From: Paraburkholderia aromaticivorans
GTDB taxonomy: Bacteria > Pseudomonadota > Gammaproteobacteria > Burkholderiales > Burkholderiaceae
Assembly: GCF_002278075.1 (NCBI RefSeq)
Contig: NZ_CP022989.1
Span: forward strand, 1,922,001 to 1,986,000
Direction: 5' to 3'
DNA length: 64,000 bases
In this document: positions 50,269 through 59,953 of the stretch, in pieces
How the letters are laid out: each line of letters starts with the position of its first letter
How positions within the stretch are numbered: position 1 is the stretch's first letter
Program-made: the position numbers and the translations under genes
Notes under the pieces: model-generated
Seen by the model: only the letters and a program-made list of their open reading frames with translations
Told to the model about the DNA's origin: nothing
Database searches by the model: none

Positions 50269-50772
50269 TTAGTTGCAGCTGTGGTGCATGTGCACGGAAC
50301 CCAGCACCGCGACTTCCGCCGGAGTGTGCTTGAGCGAATCTTCGTTGACCTGGGCGGCGTCCGCGACGAATTCGTCGACGATCGACGACACCTGCGTATT
50401 GCGCAGACACAGCGACACGCGCTGCGTTTCATTGGCCGGCAGGGCGGCGCGCTGACCGAGGAACAGCACGCCGTACTGATAGCCGTGGATGATGCCGCGG
50501 ATCGCGCCGACGCATTGGCCTTGCGCGACGTTGTCGCTCTTCTGCTTGCAGGTCTGCGCGAGCGAATAGGCGGAGAAGGTGGGATCGACCGCGGGAGCAG
50601 CTTGGGACAGCGTCGGCGACAGAGGCTGTCCCGCCGCTTGTGCTGTTTGTGTTGTCGGTGCGGGTGTTTGCGCTGGTGTTTGCGCATGAGCGAGCGATGC
50701 GAGGCCGAACGCGGCGGCCATCAACAGACCGGTGGCCGCGCGTGCTGCGGAGGGTAAGACGTGTCGCTGCAT
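50269..50772 (-). CDS. Rap1a/Tai-like secreted protein
   Basis: A 167-residue exported protein. The signal peptide (1-30) ends AHA, a Gln/Thr/Pro linker runs to about 60, and a small domain with four cysteines follows: TCKQKSDNVAQGQCVGAIRGIIHGYQYGV, LCLRNTQVSSIVDEFVADAAQV and a terminal HSC. The pattern resembles the Rap1a/Tai fold, whose first members are immunity proteins to type VI amidase effectors. No effector gene is adjacent, so the immunity function is not supported here. Relation to a general periplasmic family is equally possible. Confidence 0.65.
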   Translation of the reverse strand: MQRHVLPSAARAATGLLMAAAFGLASLAHAQTPAQTPAPTTQTAQAAGQPLSPTLSQAAPAVDPTFSAYSLAQTCKQKSDNVAQGQCVGAIRGIIHGYQYGVLFLGQRAALPANETQRVSLCLRNTQVSSIVDEFVADAAQVNEDSLKHTPAEVAVLGSVHMHHSCN

Positions 50773-51123
<351 letters not shown>

Positions 51124-51951
51124 CTAGTGCCCGTTTCCTCCGCCATTGCCACCACCGTTTCCGCTGCTGCCCTTGCCTCCGTGACCGCCGCCGAAGCCTC
51201 CGCCAAAGCCTCCGCCGAAACCGCCACCGAAGCCGCCGCCGAAACCACCACCGAAACCACCACCGAAACCACCACCTTTACCGCCTCCTGCGCCGGCACC
51301 ACCGCTGGAGCCTCCGCAACCGCAGCCACCGCTGCTTCCGCCACCGCTGCTTCCGCCACCGCTGCTTCCGCCACCGCTGCTTCCGCCGCCGCTGCTTCCG
51401 CCGCCGCTGCTTCCGCCGCCGCTGCTTCCGCCGCCGCTGCTTCCGCCACCGCTGCCTCCGCCGCCGCTGCTTCCATTACCACTTCCGTTGCCGTTCCCCT
51501 TGCCGCTCCCGCTTGCGCCGGAGTTGCCGCTGCCCGAGCCCGCCGCCCCCGCGGCGGCGCCTGCGCTGCCGTTCGCACCGGCGCCGCCATTGCCCGAACT
51601 CGCCGCACCGTTGCTGCCGCTGCCGCCGCCATGAGGCGCGCATCCACTGATGCTGGCTCTGTTGCAGTCGTGCGGCTGAAATACCAGCGCGGCATCGTCG
51701 GCGGCGGTCGGTTCGGCGGCCGCGGCGCCCGTGGTCAATCCGCCTGGCGTCGCGCTGTCGTCCTGCGCGAGTTGCGTGATGCCATGCACGGCGCTGGCCG
51801 GCAGCGGCGCTTCGGCGAGTACGATCCACTTGGGAATCACATCCGTCGAGGCCGGATACGCGACCTGAGTCGCCAGCGCCACCACGCCCGCTACGATCGC
51901 AGTACCGCGTATAACCCCACAGTAGTACTGATTGAATCTCGTGGTCTTCAT
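51124..51951 (-). CDS. glycine-repeat exported protein
   Basis: A 275-residue protein. A hydrophobic N-terminal segment (about 13-33) could be a signal peptide or anchor. A short unique region follows (to about 105), then Gly/Ser/Asn linkers. About eight GGGSS repeats (15-bp DNA unit, about 51326-51474) precede a CGCGG motif and about eight GFGG repeats (12-bp unit, about 51195-51285). ATG 51951 follows GGGAG. No catalytic motif was seen; it is probably a cell-surface or matrix protein. The opposite strand is open through the repeats but lacks gene features. Confidence 0.7.
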   Translation of the reverse strand: MKTTRFNQYYCGVIRGTAIVAGVVALATQVAYPASTDVIPKWIVLAEAPLPASAVHGITQLAQDDSATPGGLTTGAAAAEPTAADDAALVFQPHDCNRASISGCAPHGGGSGSNGAASSGNGGAGANGSAGAAAGAAGSGSGNSGASGSGKGNGNGSGNGSSGGGGSGGGSSGGGSSGGGSSGGGSSGGGSSGGGSSGGGSSGGGSSGGCGCGGSSGGAGAGGGKGGGFGGGFGGGFGGGFGGGFGGGFGGGFGGGHGGKGSSGNGGGNGGGNGH

Positions 51952-52308
51952 CACGTCTCTCCCGAGGGAACGATGGCACCTCGCCCACCCCTGAGTCTGC
52001 GACGACGGGCCGGGCTGCACGCGGGACGCGTCGCCCTGGAGTCCGTCCTGCCGACTCCGGCCAATCACCCAATAGCAGTTTTCCCGCCGCCGCTCGACCG
52101 CGCGTCGCCATTTATCGCGCGCGTCTGCCGATAATCCGGGCCGCGCTGGCTTCGCCTGTCCGACCCGTACTTAGCGATATCCATGCCATTGAGCGCAAAG
52201 CCTTGCGGCCACGGGTGCCGGATAGGGATGTGCGATGCGCGCGAGGAAAAAACCCGCGTAAACGTTTCGGCGATGAAACGCACGGCCGCGAGGGCCTATC
52301 GCGCAGCG
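51952..52308. other. 357-bp gap upstream of the glycine-repeat gene
   Basis: No gene or recognised element was found; it should contain the promoter of the glycine-repeat gene and the end of the ABC operon. No terminator is obvious. Confidence 0.5.
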
Positions 52309-54486
52309 CTATTCGTTGCGCCCGGCGTTCTCGGGTGCGTTTGCCGAGCCGTTGCCGGGGATCTTCCTCGCGACGTTGTCCGCGTCGTCGCGCGAAGCGG
52401 CCTGCAGCGCGCGCAGTTCGTGGACGGGAATGTGGCAGCGGATTCGATGCGCCGACGGCGCCGCTGCGTCGTCGGCGTCGAGGAACGGCGGGTCCTGCTG
52501 CTCGCAGATCGCACCGAGCTTGCGAGGGCAGCGCGTGTGGAACACGCAACCCGATGGCGGCGATGCCGCGCTCGGCAGTTCGCCCCATAGCCGGATGCGG
52601 GCCGTGCCGCTGTGGCCACCGAGCGTCGGCACCGAAGACAGCAGCGCTTCGGTATAAGGGTGGTGCGGTCCGCCGAACACGGCCGCCGCCGGTCCGATTT
52701 CCAGCAGTCTGCCCAGATACAGTACCGCGATGCGATCCGACAGATAGCGAACCACATGCAGATCATGCGAGATGAAAACGTAACTCACGCCACGTTCGCG
52801 CTGTAGATCGGCGAGCAGGTTCAGGATCGCGGCCTGCACGGACACGTCGAGCGCGGAAGTCGGTTCGTCGCACACCACCACGCGCGGCTCGCCGGCAAAC
52901 GCGCGCGCTATCGCCACGCGCTGCTTGAGTCCGCCGGAGAGTTGCCGCGTGCGCGAGCCGAGATAGCGCTGCGGCAAACGCACGGCGGCTGCCAGCGCGG
53001 CAAGCCGTTCGTCGATCGCGGGCCCGCGCAGTCTGGTGAGGCGCGACAACGCGCGCCCGATCAACCGTTTCACCGAATGCGCGCGATTGAGCGCCGAGTC
53101 CGGATTCTGGAACACGATCTGCAGCGACTTGATCTGATCGTCGTTGCGTCGCGTGACGCGTGCGGCGAGCGGCACGCCGTCGAGTTCGAGCTTGCCGCCC
53201 GGATCCGGTGTGAGCAGACCGAGCATCAGCTTGGCGAGCGTCGTCTTGCCACTGCCCGATTCGCCGACGAGGCCGAGCGTTTCGCCGCTGGCCAGATCGA
53301 TCGAGACATTGTCCACCGCACGCAGCGAGGCGCCGGACAGGTGGAACGTCTTCGAGAGATTTTCCGCGCGCAGCACGAGAGCCGCACGCTCGCTGTCGAG
53401 CGACGCGCCGGCGCGCTCCGGCAAGGCTTGCGGGCTCGCACGCGGCAATTCGATCGCGCGTTCGTGGTAATGACAGCGTGACATCTGATCGCCTTGCGCG
53501 GCGCTCACGCGATACGGCGGCGGCGCGTCACGGCGGCAGCGGTCGTCGGCGAGGCGGCAGCGGTCCGCGTAGATGCAGCCCTGCGTCACCGAACCCGGCG
53601 AGGGCAGGCTGCCGGCAATCGTGTCGAGCCGCTCGCTATCCTTGCTGCGCCCGGCCGTGGGCAGGCAACGCAACAGTCCGACCGTATACGGATGGCGCGG
53701 CCGCGTGAAGACATCCTGCGTCGCGCCTTCCTCAACCAGCTTGCCCGCGTAAAGCACACCGACGCGTTCGCACATCCGTCCGATCACCGCGAGGTTGTGG
53801 CTGATGAAGAGCACAGCCGTGCCGAGTTCCGCTCGCAACTGCGCAACGAGGTCGAGCACTTCGGCCTCGACCGTAGCGTCGAGGCCGGTGGTCGGTTCGT
53901 CGAGAATCAGCAGCGCCGGGTTCGAAGCGAGCGCCATGGCGATCACCACGCGCTGTTGCATGCCGCCCGACAACTGATGAGGATAGCTGTGCATCACCCG
54001 CTCGGGCGCGGCAATGCGCACGCGCTGCAGCATCTCGAGCGTGCGCCGCAAGGCTTCGTCGCGCGCGACGCCGGCGGCTTCGAATGCTTCCGAGACTTGC
54101 CGCGCGACCGTGAGCGAGGGATTGAGCGCGCGCCCCGGATCCTGATAGACCATCGAAATCGTCCTCGCGCGCATGTTGCGCAGCGCGTCGGCGTCGAGCT
54201 TCTGGACGTCCTCGCCGGCAATGATGATTTTGCCGGCTTTCACTTTGCCGTTGCGCGGCAGATAGCGTAGCGTCGCCATTGCGACGGTCGACTTGCCGCA
54301 GCCGGACTCGCCGACGAGACCGTACGCCTCGCCGCGCCGCACGCGAAACGAAATGTCTTGCAGCACTTCGCGATCGCGCCCGCGCATGCGGTACGTGACC
54401 GTCAGACCGATGACGGTCAGCGCATCCGTGCGATCGCTCTTCGAGACGTCGAAGGCCGGGAACGAGGAGGGCGGCGGGCCGTTCAT
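52309..54486 (-). CDS. fused dipeptide/nickel-type ABC ATPase (DppD-DppF in one protein)
   Basis: A 725-residue ATP-binding protein with two complete ABC cassettes. Cassette 1 (about 20-270) has GESGCGKST, LSGGMQQR and LLILDEPT; cassette 2 (about 405-640) has GESGSGKTT, LSGGLKQR and VVVCDEPT. Each is followed by the oligopeptide-type C-terminal extension with cysteines (GCIYADRC..., GCVFHTRC...). In most operons these are two genes. ATG 54486 overlaps the stop codon of the permease gene (ATGA). It is the last gene of the operon. Confidence 0.92.
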   Translation of the reverse strand: MNGPPPSSFPAFDVSKSDRTDALTVIGLTVTYRMRGRDREVLQDISFRVRRGEAYGLVGESGCGKSTVAMATLRYLPRNGKVKAGKIIIAGEDVQKLDADALRNMRARTISMVYQDPGRALNPSLTVARQVSEAFEAAGVARDEALRRTLEMLQRVRIAAPERVMHSYPHQLSGGMQQRVVIAMALASNPALLILDEPTTGLDATVEAEVLDLVAQLRAELGTAVLFISHNLAVIGRMCERVGVLYAGKLVEEGATQDVFTRPRHPYTVGLLRCLPTAGRSKDSERLDTIAGSLPSPGSVTQGCIYADRCRLADDRCRRDAPPPYRVSAAQGDQMSRCHYHERAIELPRASPQALPERAGASLDSERAALVLRAENLSKTFHLSGASLRAVDNVSIDLASGETLGLVGESGSGKTTLAKLMLGLLTPDPGGKLELDGVPLAARVTRRNDDQIKSLQIVFQNPDSALNRAHSVKRLIGRALSRLTRLRGPAIDERLAALAAAVRLPQRYLGSRTRQLSGGLKQRVAIARAFAGEPRVVVCDEPTSALDVSVQAAILNLLADLQRERGVSYVFISHDLHVVRYLSDRIAVLYLGRLLEIGPAAAVFGGPHHPYTEALLSSVPTLGGHSGTARIRLWGELPSAASPPSGCVFHTRCPRKLGAICEQQDPPFLDADDAAAPSAHRIRCHIPVHELRALQAASRDDADNVARKIPGNGSANAPENAGRNE

Positions 54487-55361
54487 TGGTCGAGCACGCC
54501 TTGTACGCTGTCGGCGATCAGATTCACGCCGACCACCAGGCTCGCAATCGCACCGGCCGCGAACACCACGGTCCACCATGCGCCGCCCGCCATCAGCGTG
54601 TACGACTCGGATAGGGCGAGACCCCAGTCCGCCGATGGCGGCTGGATGCCGAAGCCGAGAAACGACAGCGTGGCGACCGCGAAAATCGCGTAACCGAGCC
54701 GCACTGTCGCCTCGACGATGATCGGCGGCAACACGTTCGGTAGAATCTCCGCGAACATGATGTAAGGCGCGCGCTCGCCGCGCAGCTGCGCCGCGGCGAC
54801 GTAGTCGAGATGCCGTTCAGCGAACACCGCGGCGCGCACGGTGCGCGCGGTGATCGGCGTGAAGGTGATGCCGATCACGAGGATGACCGTGAAATTCGAC
54901 GCGCCGACGGCAGCCAGCGCGAGCAGCGCGACGATCACGAGCGGCAGCGCGAGCACGGCGTCGATCGCGCGCCCGACCACGTTGTCGACCCAGCCTTCGA
55001 AGTAGCCGACGATCAATCCCAACGCGGTGCCCGCCAATGTACCCAGCAGCGTGGCGAGCGGCGCAATGGTGAGAATGTCGCGCGCACCGACGATTACGCG
55101 CGAGAACACGTCGCGCCCGAGTTGATCGGTGCCGAACCAGTGCGTGCGGTCAGGCGGCGTCAACGAGTTGAGCGGATCGGACGCGTAAGGGTCGAGGCGC
55201 ACGATCCATTGCCCGGCGACGGCGCACACGATCCACCACGTGACGATCACCACGCCGACCACGAAGGTCGGTGAGCGCAGCAGCACGCGCAACTGGTCGA
55301 AGCGCGGCTCGTCAACCGGACGTGGAGCCGGCGACGCGGCCGGCGGAACGATGGCGCTCAT
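54483..55361 (-). CDS. ABC transporter permease, DppC type
   Basis: A 292-residue inner-membrane permease. An N-terminal cytoplasmic stretch (1-35) is followed by helices and the binding-protein-dependent inner-membrane component (about 95-285), with the EAA-type loop near AAAQLRGERAPYIMFAEILPNVLPPI. GTDQLGRDVFSR is typical of DppC/OppC. ATG 55361 overlaps the dppB-type stop codon (ATGA); a longer ORF extends into dppB and is rejected. It pairs with the DppB-type permease. Confidence 0.92.
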   Translation of the reverse strand: MSAIVPPAASPAPRPVDEPRFDQLRVLLRSPTFVVGVVIVTWWIVCAVAGQWIVRLDPYASDPLNSLTPPDRTHWFGTDQLGRDVFSRVIVGARDILTIAPLATLLGTLAGTALGLIVGYFEGWVDNVVGRAIDAVLALPLVIVALLALAAVGASNFTVILVIGITFTPITARTVRAAVFAERHLDYVAAAQLRGERAPYIMFAEILPNVLPPIIVEATVRLGYAIFAVATLSFLGFGIQPPSADWGLALSESYTLMAGGAWWTVVFAAGAIASLVVGVNLIADSVQGVLDQ

Positions 55362-56368
55362 TCGGCGCTCCTCACCCGCAGCCGCGGATTGAGCAACACA
55401 TGCAGCGCATCCGCAACGAGATTGGCGGCGGTGTAGACCACACCGATCGTCAGTACGCCTGCTTCGAGCATCGGAAAGTCCTTGGCCTTGGCGGCGTTGT
55501 AAATCAGCGAGCCGATGCCCTGATAGTGGAACAGTGTCTCGACCACCACGAGCCCGCCAATCATATAACCGAGTTGCGTGGCGGCCACCGTGATGGTGGG
55601 CAGCAACGCGTTGCGCAAGACATGCCGCCAGATCACGATATGGCGCGGCAGGCCCTTGAGAATCGCGGTGCGCGTGTAGTCGGCGTCGAGCGCCTCGACG
55701 GTGCCGGCGCGCGCCATTCTCGCGATGTAGCCGAAGAACACCAGCACGAGCGGCAGCACCGGCAGCACCAGATGGCGCAGCTGTTCGAGCGCGCTCGCTT
55801 CGGGCGGATACGACGCTTCGATCGGCAGCCAGCGCAGCCACACGCCGAACACGAGGATCAGCACGATCGACGAAACGAATTCCGGCACCACCGTCGCCGA
55901 CAATCCGGCAATGCTGATCGTGCGATCGAGCCAGCGTCCGGCGTGCATGGCCGACCATACGCCTCCCGCAATGCCGAGCGGCACGACCACGATGAACGCG
56001 AGCAAGCCGAGCCTCGCGGAATGCGCGAGCGCGTCGGCGATGAACGGCCCGACCGGCTCGCGATACGCATACGAGAGGCCCATGTCGCCGCGCACGAAAT
56101 GCGAAATCCACTCGGCGTATTGCGTCATCAGCGGGCGGTCCGCGCCGAGTTGATGATTGAGCGCGGCGACCGCGCGCGCGTCGGCAAGCGGGCCGAGCAC
56201 CGCGCGGCCGATATCGCCGGGCAGCAGTTGGCCGCCCGCGAAGACGATCACCGACAGCAGCCACAGCGTGATCAGCGACAGGCCGACACGCGTGGCCAGA
56301 AAACGCACGACGCGGCCTGCGTTGCCGCGCGACGCAGAGTTTGCGGAAGGGGTCACCGTGGTCGACAT
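55358..56368 (-). CDS. ABC transporter permease, DppB type
   Basis: A 336-residue inner-membrane permease with six predicted helices. The DppB/OppB signatures are ADRPLMTQYAEWISHFVRGDMGLSY, an EAA loop near YTRTAILKGLPRHIVIWRHVLRNALLPTITVAATQLGYMIGG, and ETLFHYQGIGSLIYNA. It lies 44 bp after the binding-protein gene and overlaps the next permease gene by four bases, so the four-gene operon is tightly coupled. Confidence 0.92.
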   Translation of the reverse strand: MSTTVTPSANSASRGNAGRVVRFLATRVGLSLITLWLLSVIVFAGGQLLPGDIGRAVLGPLADARAVAALNHQLGADRPLMTQYAEWISHFVRGDMGLSYAYREPVGPFIADALAHSARLGLLAFIVVVPLGIAGGVWSAMHAGRWLDRTISIAGLSATVVPEFVSSIVLILVFGVWLRWLPIEASYPPEASALEQLRHLVLPVLPLVLVFFGYIARMARAGTVEALDADYTRTAILKGLPRHIVIWRHVLRNALLPTITVAATQLGYMIGGLVVVETLFHYQGIGSLIYNAAKAKDFPMLEAGVLTIGVVYTAANLVADALHVLLNPRLRVRSAE

Positions 56369-56412
56369 CGTGCTCTCCTGCCGAATGCGCGCTGGCGCTT
56401 AGGCCATCAACA

Positions 56413-58077
56413 TCACGCGCTCAACACCGCGCGGTCGAAGTAGAGTTGCGCGAGCGCGGTGAAGCGCACGCCGTTCACACCCTTGCGCATGGCGATCAGC
56501 TGATCGTAGAAGAATGGAATGATGATGGGCGTTTCATCGAGCAGCAGCGTCTGGATCTGCCCGGAGATTTTCTTCTGCGAGCCGAGATCGACGGCCGCGA
56601 CGAATTGCGCGACCAGTTGGTCGTATTGCGGATTCTTGAAGTGCGCCGCGTTCCACGTGCCGGTGCTGGTGAGCGGTGCATTCAGAAAAACGTTCGGCAC
56701 GCCGCGATGACCGTAGTCGGTAATGCCGAGCGGCGAGTCGAGCCAATCCGATTTGCCCGGCGTGCCCGCGCCGTAATACAGCGACTGGCTCTCGACCTTC
56801 AGGTTGATGCGCACGCCGATGGCTTTCGCCGCGTTCTGCACGACCACGGCGAGATCGGGAATCTCCATGTATTTTTCGGTGGTTAGCGTCACATCGAAGC
56901 CATTCGGCACACCCGCTTGCGCGAGCAGTTGCTTCGCTTTCGCGACGTCGAGCTTGCGTTGCGCGACACCCGCATCCGACGACGGAAACACCGGCGCGAA
57001 CGGACTGTCGTTGCCGAGTTGCGCGCGCCCTTTGAAGAGGCCTCGCACCAGCACATCGCGATCGATCGACAACGCCAGTGCCTGGCGCACGCGCTTGTCC
57101 TTGAACAGCGGATTGTCGTTGCGCATGTGAATCTGCCGGTGCGCGCTCGACTTCACGCCCACGGCCTTGTAATCCGGATTGTTCAGAATGCCGGCGCCGC
57201 CCTGCACGGTGAAGGTGCCCATCACATCGGCCTGATGGCCTTGCAGTGCGAGCAGTTGAGCCTGTTCGTCGGCGTAGAAGGAGAACTGTACGCGTTGCGG
57301 TAACGCTTTCTCGCCCCAGTAATCGGGATTGCGCACGAACGATGCGCCCACCTTCGCCTGGTACTTTTCGAGCTTGAACGGCCCCGTGCCGATGAAGCTC
57401 TTCTCGTAACCGCCGGCGTAGTTCGCGGGCAGGATCACGGCGTTGTAATTGTCCGAGGAAACGTAGTACGGGAAGTTGCCGTTCGGCGCATCCAGATGAA
57501 ACGCAACCGTGTGGTCGTCGACCGCTTTCGTGCCGCCTTTGGACAGCACGCCCTTGAGCACGGAAAGCGCCGCCGAGCCGCTCGCCGGATCCGCGAGGCG
57601 CTCGAAGGTGGCGACCACGTCCTTGGCGGTGAACAGTTGGCCGTCGTGGAACTTGACGTTCGGACGCAGCTTGAAGGTCCACACGTCGCCTTTGTCGTTG
57701 GGTTTCCATGACAAGGCGAGCGCCGGTTTGAGCATGAGCTTTTCACCGTCGTCGTCGATCAGGAATTCACCGGTCTGGTTCAGCAAGGCAAGACTGGCGG
57801 CGTCCGTCACGGTGAGCGGATCGACCGCGCCGGCAGGCGTCAGGTGAGCCACACGAATCGTCTGATTCGACGCGGCCGCGGTGCCTTGCGCACGCGCTCG
57901 CGGCGCATTCAGCACGCCGCCGCCCGCCAGCGACAAACCGATCACGCTGGCGTAGCGCAGCAGATCGCGGCGCGTGATGCGGCCGGCGAGGAATTCGTCG
58001 ATGGCGTGGTTGCCGTAGGCGTCGGCGGTGAGTCGGGCTGCGTCGAGAGCGAGAATTCGGTTCGCGGGAGTCTTCAT
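56413..58077 (-). CDS. ABC substrate-binding protein, family 5 (peptide/nickel), Tat signal
   Basis: A 554-residue periplasmic binding protein of the SBP_bac_5 family. The twin-arginine leader TRRDLLRYASVIGLSLAGG is at about 35-53, and an unusually long N-region precedes it. Family phrases are WTFKLRPNVKFHDGQLFTAKDVVATFERL, GTGPFKLEKYQ, and RVRQALALSIDRDVLVRGLFKG. The ligand is not determinable; dipeptides, nickel complexes or opines are known for relatives. ATG 58077 was chosen as the first start before the leader. It is the first gene of the operon. Confidence 0.9.
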   Translation of the reverse strand: MKTPANRILALDAARLTADAYGNHAIDEFLAGRITRRDLLRYASVIGLSLAGGGVLNAPRARAQGTAAASNQTIRVAHLTPAGAVDPLTVTDAASLALLNQTGEFLIDDDGEKLMLKPALALSWKPNDKGDVWTFKLRPNVKFHDGQLFTAKDVVATFERLADPASGSAALSVLKGVLSKGGTKAVDDHTVAFHLDAPNGNFPYYVSSDNYNAVILPANYAGGYEKSFIGTGPFKLEKYQAKVGASFVRNPDYWGEKALPQRVQFSFYADEQAQLLALQGHQADVMGTFTVQGGAGILNNPDYKAVGVKSSAHRQIHMRNDNPLFKDKRVRQALALSIDRDVLVRGLFKGRAQLGNDSPFAPVFPSSDAGVAQRKLDVAKAKQLLAQAGVPNGFDVTLTTEKYMEIPDLAVVVQNAAKAIGVRINLKVESQSLYYGAGTPGKSDWLDSPLGITDYGHRGVPNVFLNAPLTSTGTWNAAHFKNPQYDQLVAQFVAAVDLGSQKKISGQIQTLLLDETPIIIPFFYDQLIAMRKGVNGVRFTALAQLYFDRAVLSA

Positions 58078-58402
58078 CGATGGAGTGTCCAGTCCGTTCT
58101 GTTGCCGGTTCTGAAAGGCCGCGCCGGATGCGCGACAGTCGCGCAATGACGAAAGCGGCGATGCAAAGCGGTCTCAGTGTAAGCGATTGGTCAAGGCTAC
58201 GGAGCGCTTGCGGCGGCGCGGGCCTGCCGATTCGCGGATAAACGGGCCGGTGTGTATCGTCACCACAACGCTCGACGCTTGCGTGGCGCGATGCATGCGT
58301 GATTCGCACGCGGCGGGCGGTTGAGGTGCCCGCCGCTGCGGCAGCGCGACGGACAATGCCGCGATGGCAACGTTACCGATCGCAGCGGGAAACCTGTTGG
58401 AT
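58078..58402. other. 325-bp gap between NiCoT and ABC operon
   Basis: A hairpin CGGCGGGC...GCCCGCCG at 58311-58335 lies after the permease gene, without a T tract. The promoter of the ABC operon should be here, but no convincing -35/-10 pair or riboswitch was seen. Confidence 0.45.
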
Positions 58403-59422
58403 TTACCGCGCGACCGCGTTCGGGCGCCGCCAGCGGTGAAACAGCACCGAGCCGATCCAGCACGCCATGAACAGCGCGACGATGCCGTAACCCAGCACGC
58501 CGAAGCGTTCGTTCACGCCGGCGACCGCATCCCATACGCCGCCGTTCAGCCCGAGTTTGTCCGACAGCAGGCCCAGGGCTTCGACTCCGCCGATCACAAT
58601 CGCCACCACCGCCGAGACAAAGGTGATGCTCGCGTTGTAGTAGAGCTTGCGTTTCGGGTCGTCCATGGCCCAGCCGTAGGCGTGGACCATCAGCACGTTA
58701 TCGGTCGAATCGACGAGTGTCATGCCGGCGGTGAAGAGCGCGGGGAACACGAGGATCGAATAGAGCGGCAGTCCTCGGCCCGCTTCGGACGCGGCAATCG
58801 CCAGCAAACCGATCTCGGTTGCGGTATCGAAGCCTAGGCCGAACAACACGCCGACAGGGTACATGTGCCAGCTTTTCGTCACGAGCCCGAAGAGCGGGCG
58901 CAGCGCGCGCGACAGCAGACCCGCCGGCGCAATCGGATCCGGCGTTTGAGCAGGCAGTTCGCCGCCGCGCTGGACATGGCGATAACGGCGCCAGACGTCA
59001 CGCAAGATCACGAGATTGACGGCCGCCAGCACCAGCAGGAAACTCGCGGAGACGAGCGTGCCGATCGTGCCGCCCACCGCCTTGAAAGTCTCGAAACGGC
59101 CTTGCAGCGAATGCGCGGTCCACGCGATGCCGATCGTCGCCAGGATCACGATGGTCGAATGCCCCAGCGAAAACGACAGCCCGACGCCGAGCGGCCGCTT
59201 GCCGGCCTGCATGAGCTTGCGCGTGACGGCGTCGATCGCCGCGATGTGATCGGCGTCGACCGCATGACGCAGGCCGAAGCCATAGGCGAGCAGCGCGGTG
59301 CCGAACAGCAGCGGATAGTGGCGAAACGCGATCAGCGCCCACGCCCATGCGCCGAGATTGGCGGCGATCAGCACGGCGTATAGCGCGAAGAGGCGAGGGC
59401 GCAGCGAAGCGGTCGGCGTCAT
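58403..59422 (-). CDS. nickel/cobalt permease (NiCoT, HoxN/NixA family)
   Basis: A 339-residue inner-membrane transporter. The signature RHAVDADHIAAID is at about 52-64 (helix II, metal selectivity), with LGHSTIV (about 86-92), GFDTATEIGLLA and LFTAGMTLVDSTDNVLM. Seven to eight helices are expected. Family members import Ni2+ and/or Co2+ with high affinity; which metal cannot be told here. It starts 18 bp after the cupin gene and is probably cotranscribed with it. Confidence 0.93.
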   Translation of the reverse strand: MTPTASLRPRLFALYAVLIAANLGAWAWALIAFRHYPLLFGTALLAYGFGLRHAVDADHIAAIDAVTRKLMQAGKRPLGVGLSFSLGHSTIVILATIGIAWTAHSLQGRFETFKAVGGTIGTLVSASFLLVLAAVNLVILRDVWRRYRHVQRGGELPAQTPDPIAPAGLLSRALRPLFGLVTKSWHMYPVGVLFGLGFDTATEIGLLAIAASEAGRGLPLYSILVFPALFTAGMTLVDSTDNVLMVHAYGWAMDDPKRKLYYNASITFVSAVVAIVIGGVEALGLLSDKLGLNGGVWDAVAGVNERFGVLGYGIVALFMACWIGSVLFHRWRRPNAVAR

Positions 59423-59440
59423 GAGTTGCGTGGGCGGGCG

Positions 59441-59953
59441 TTAATGATCGTGTGGATGCTTGTGAATCGGATCGACCCAGAACACCGTTTCGGGCTGTTC
59501 CACCGCGTCGATGTTCAGATTGACCACGACCGCTTCGTTGTCGCTGCGCACCAGCACGCATTCGAGCGGATCGTCGGTACTCGCGTTGATCTCCTGATGC
59601 GGCACATAGGGCGGCACGAAGATGAAGTCGCCGGGGCCGGCCTCGGCGGTGAATTCCAGATGCTCGCCCCAACGCATGCGCGCCTGGCCGCGCACCACGT
59701 AGATCACGCTTTCGAGCGCGCCATGATGATGCGCGCCGGTCTTCGCATTCGGATGGATCGTCACGGTGCCGGCCCAGATCTTCTGCGCGCCGACGCGTGC
59801 CGCATTGATCGCCGCCGCGCGATTCATGCCCGGCGTTTGCGCCGTGTTGGTGTCGAGCTGATCGCCCTTGATGACCTTCACGCCGTGCTCGCGCCAATCG
59901 GGCACGGCCGGCGGCACGTCCTTGTAATGCGGATGTTCGTGATCCTGACTCAT
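59441..59953 (-). CDS. His-rich cupin protein
   Basis: A 170-residue single-domain cupin. Core motifs are HPNAKTGAHHHGALESVIYVVRGQARMRWG (about 71-100) and GDFIFVPPYVPHQEIN (about 111-126), which supply His/Glu metal ligands. Both ends are His-rich (DHEHPHYKD near the N-terminus, HKHPHDH at the C-terminus). It lies directly upstream of the nickel/cobalt permease, so a metal-binding or metal-dependent role is likely (inference). ATG 59953 follows GGAGACAC; a longer ORF to 60022 is rejected. Confidence 0.85.
   Translation of the reverse strand: MSQDHEHPHYKDVPPAVPDWREHGVKVIKGDQLDTNTAQTPGMNRAAAINAARVGAQKIWAGTVTIHPNAKTGAHHHGALESVIYVVRGQARMRWGEHLEFTAEAGPGDFIFVPPYVPHQEINASTDDPLECVLVRSDNEAVVVNLNIDAVEQPETVFWVDPIHKHPHDH

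Noticed and set aside
54483..56264. A 593-codon single permease ORF
   Set aside because: The first 300 codons are an out-of-frame shadow of the DppB-type gene; the real DppC-type start at 55361 overlaps the dppB stop.
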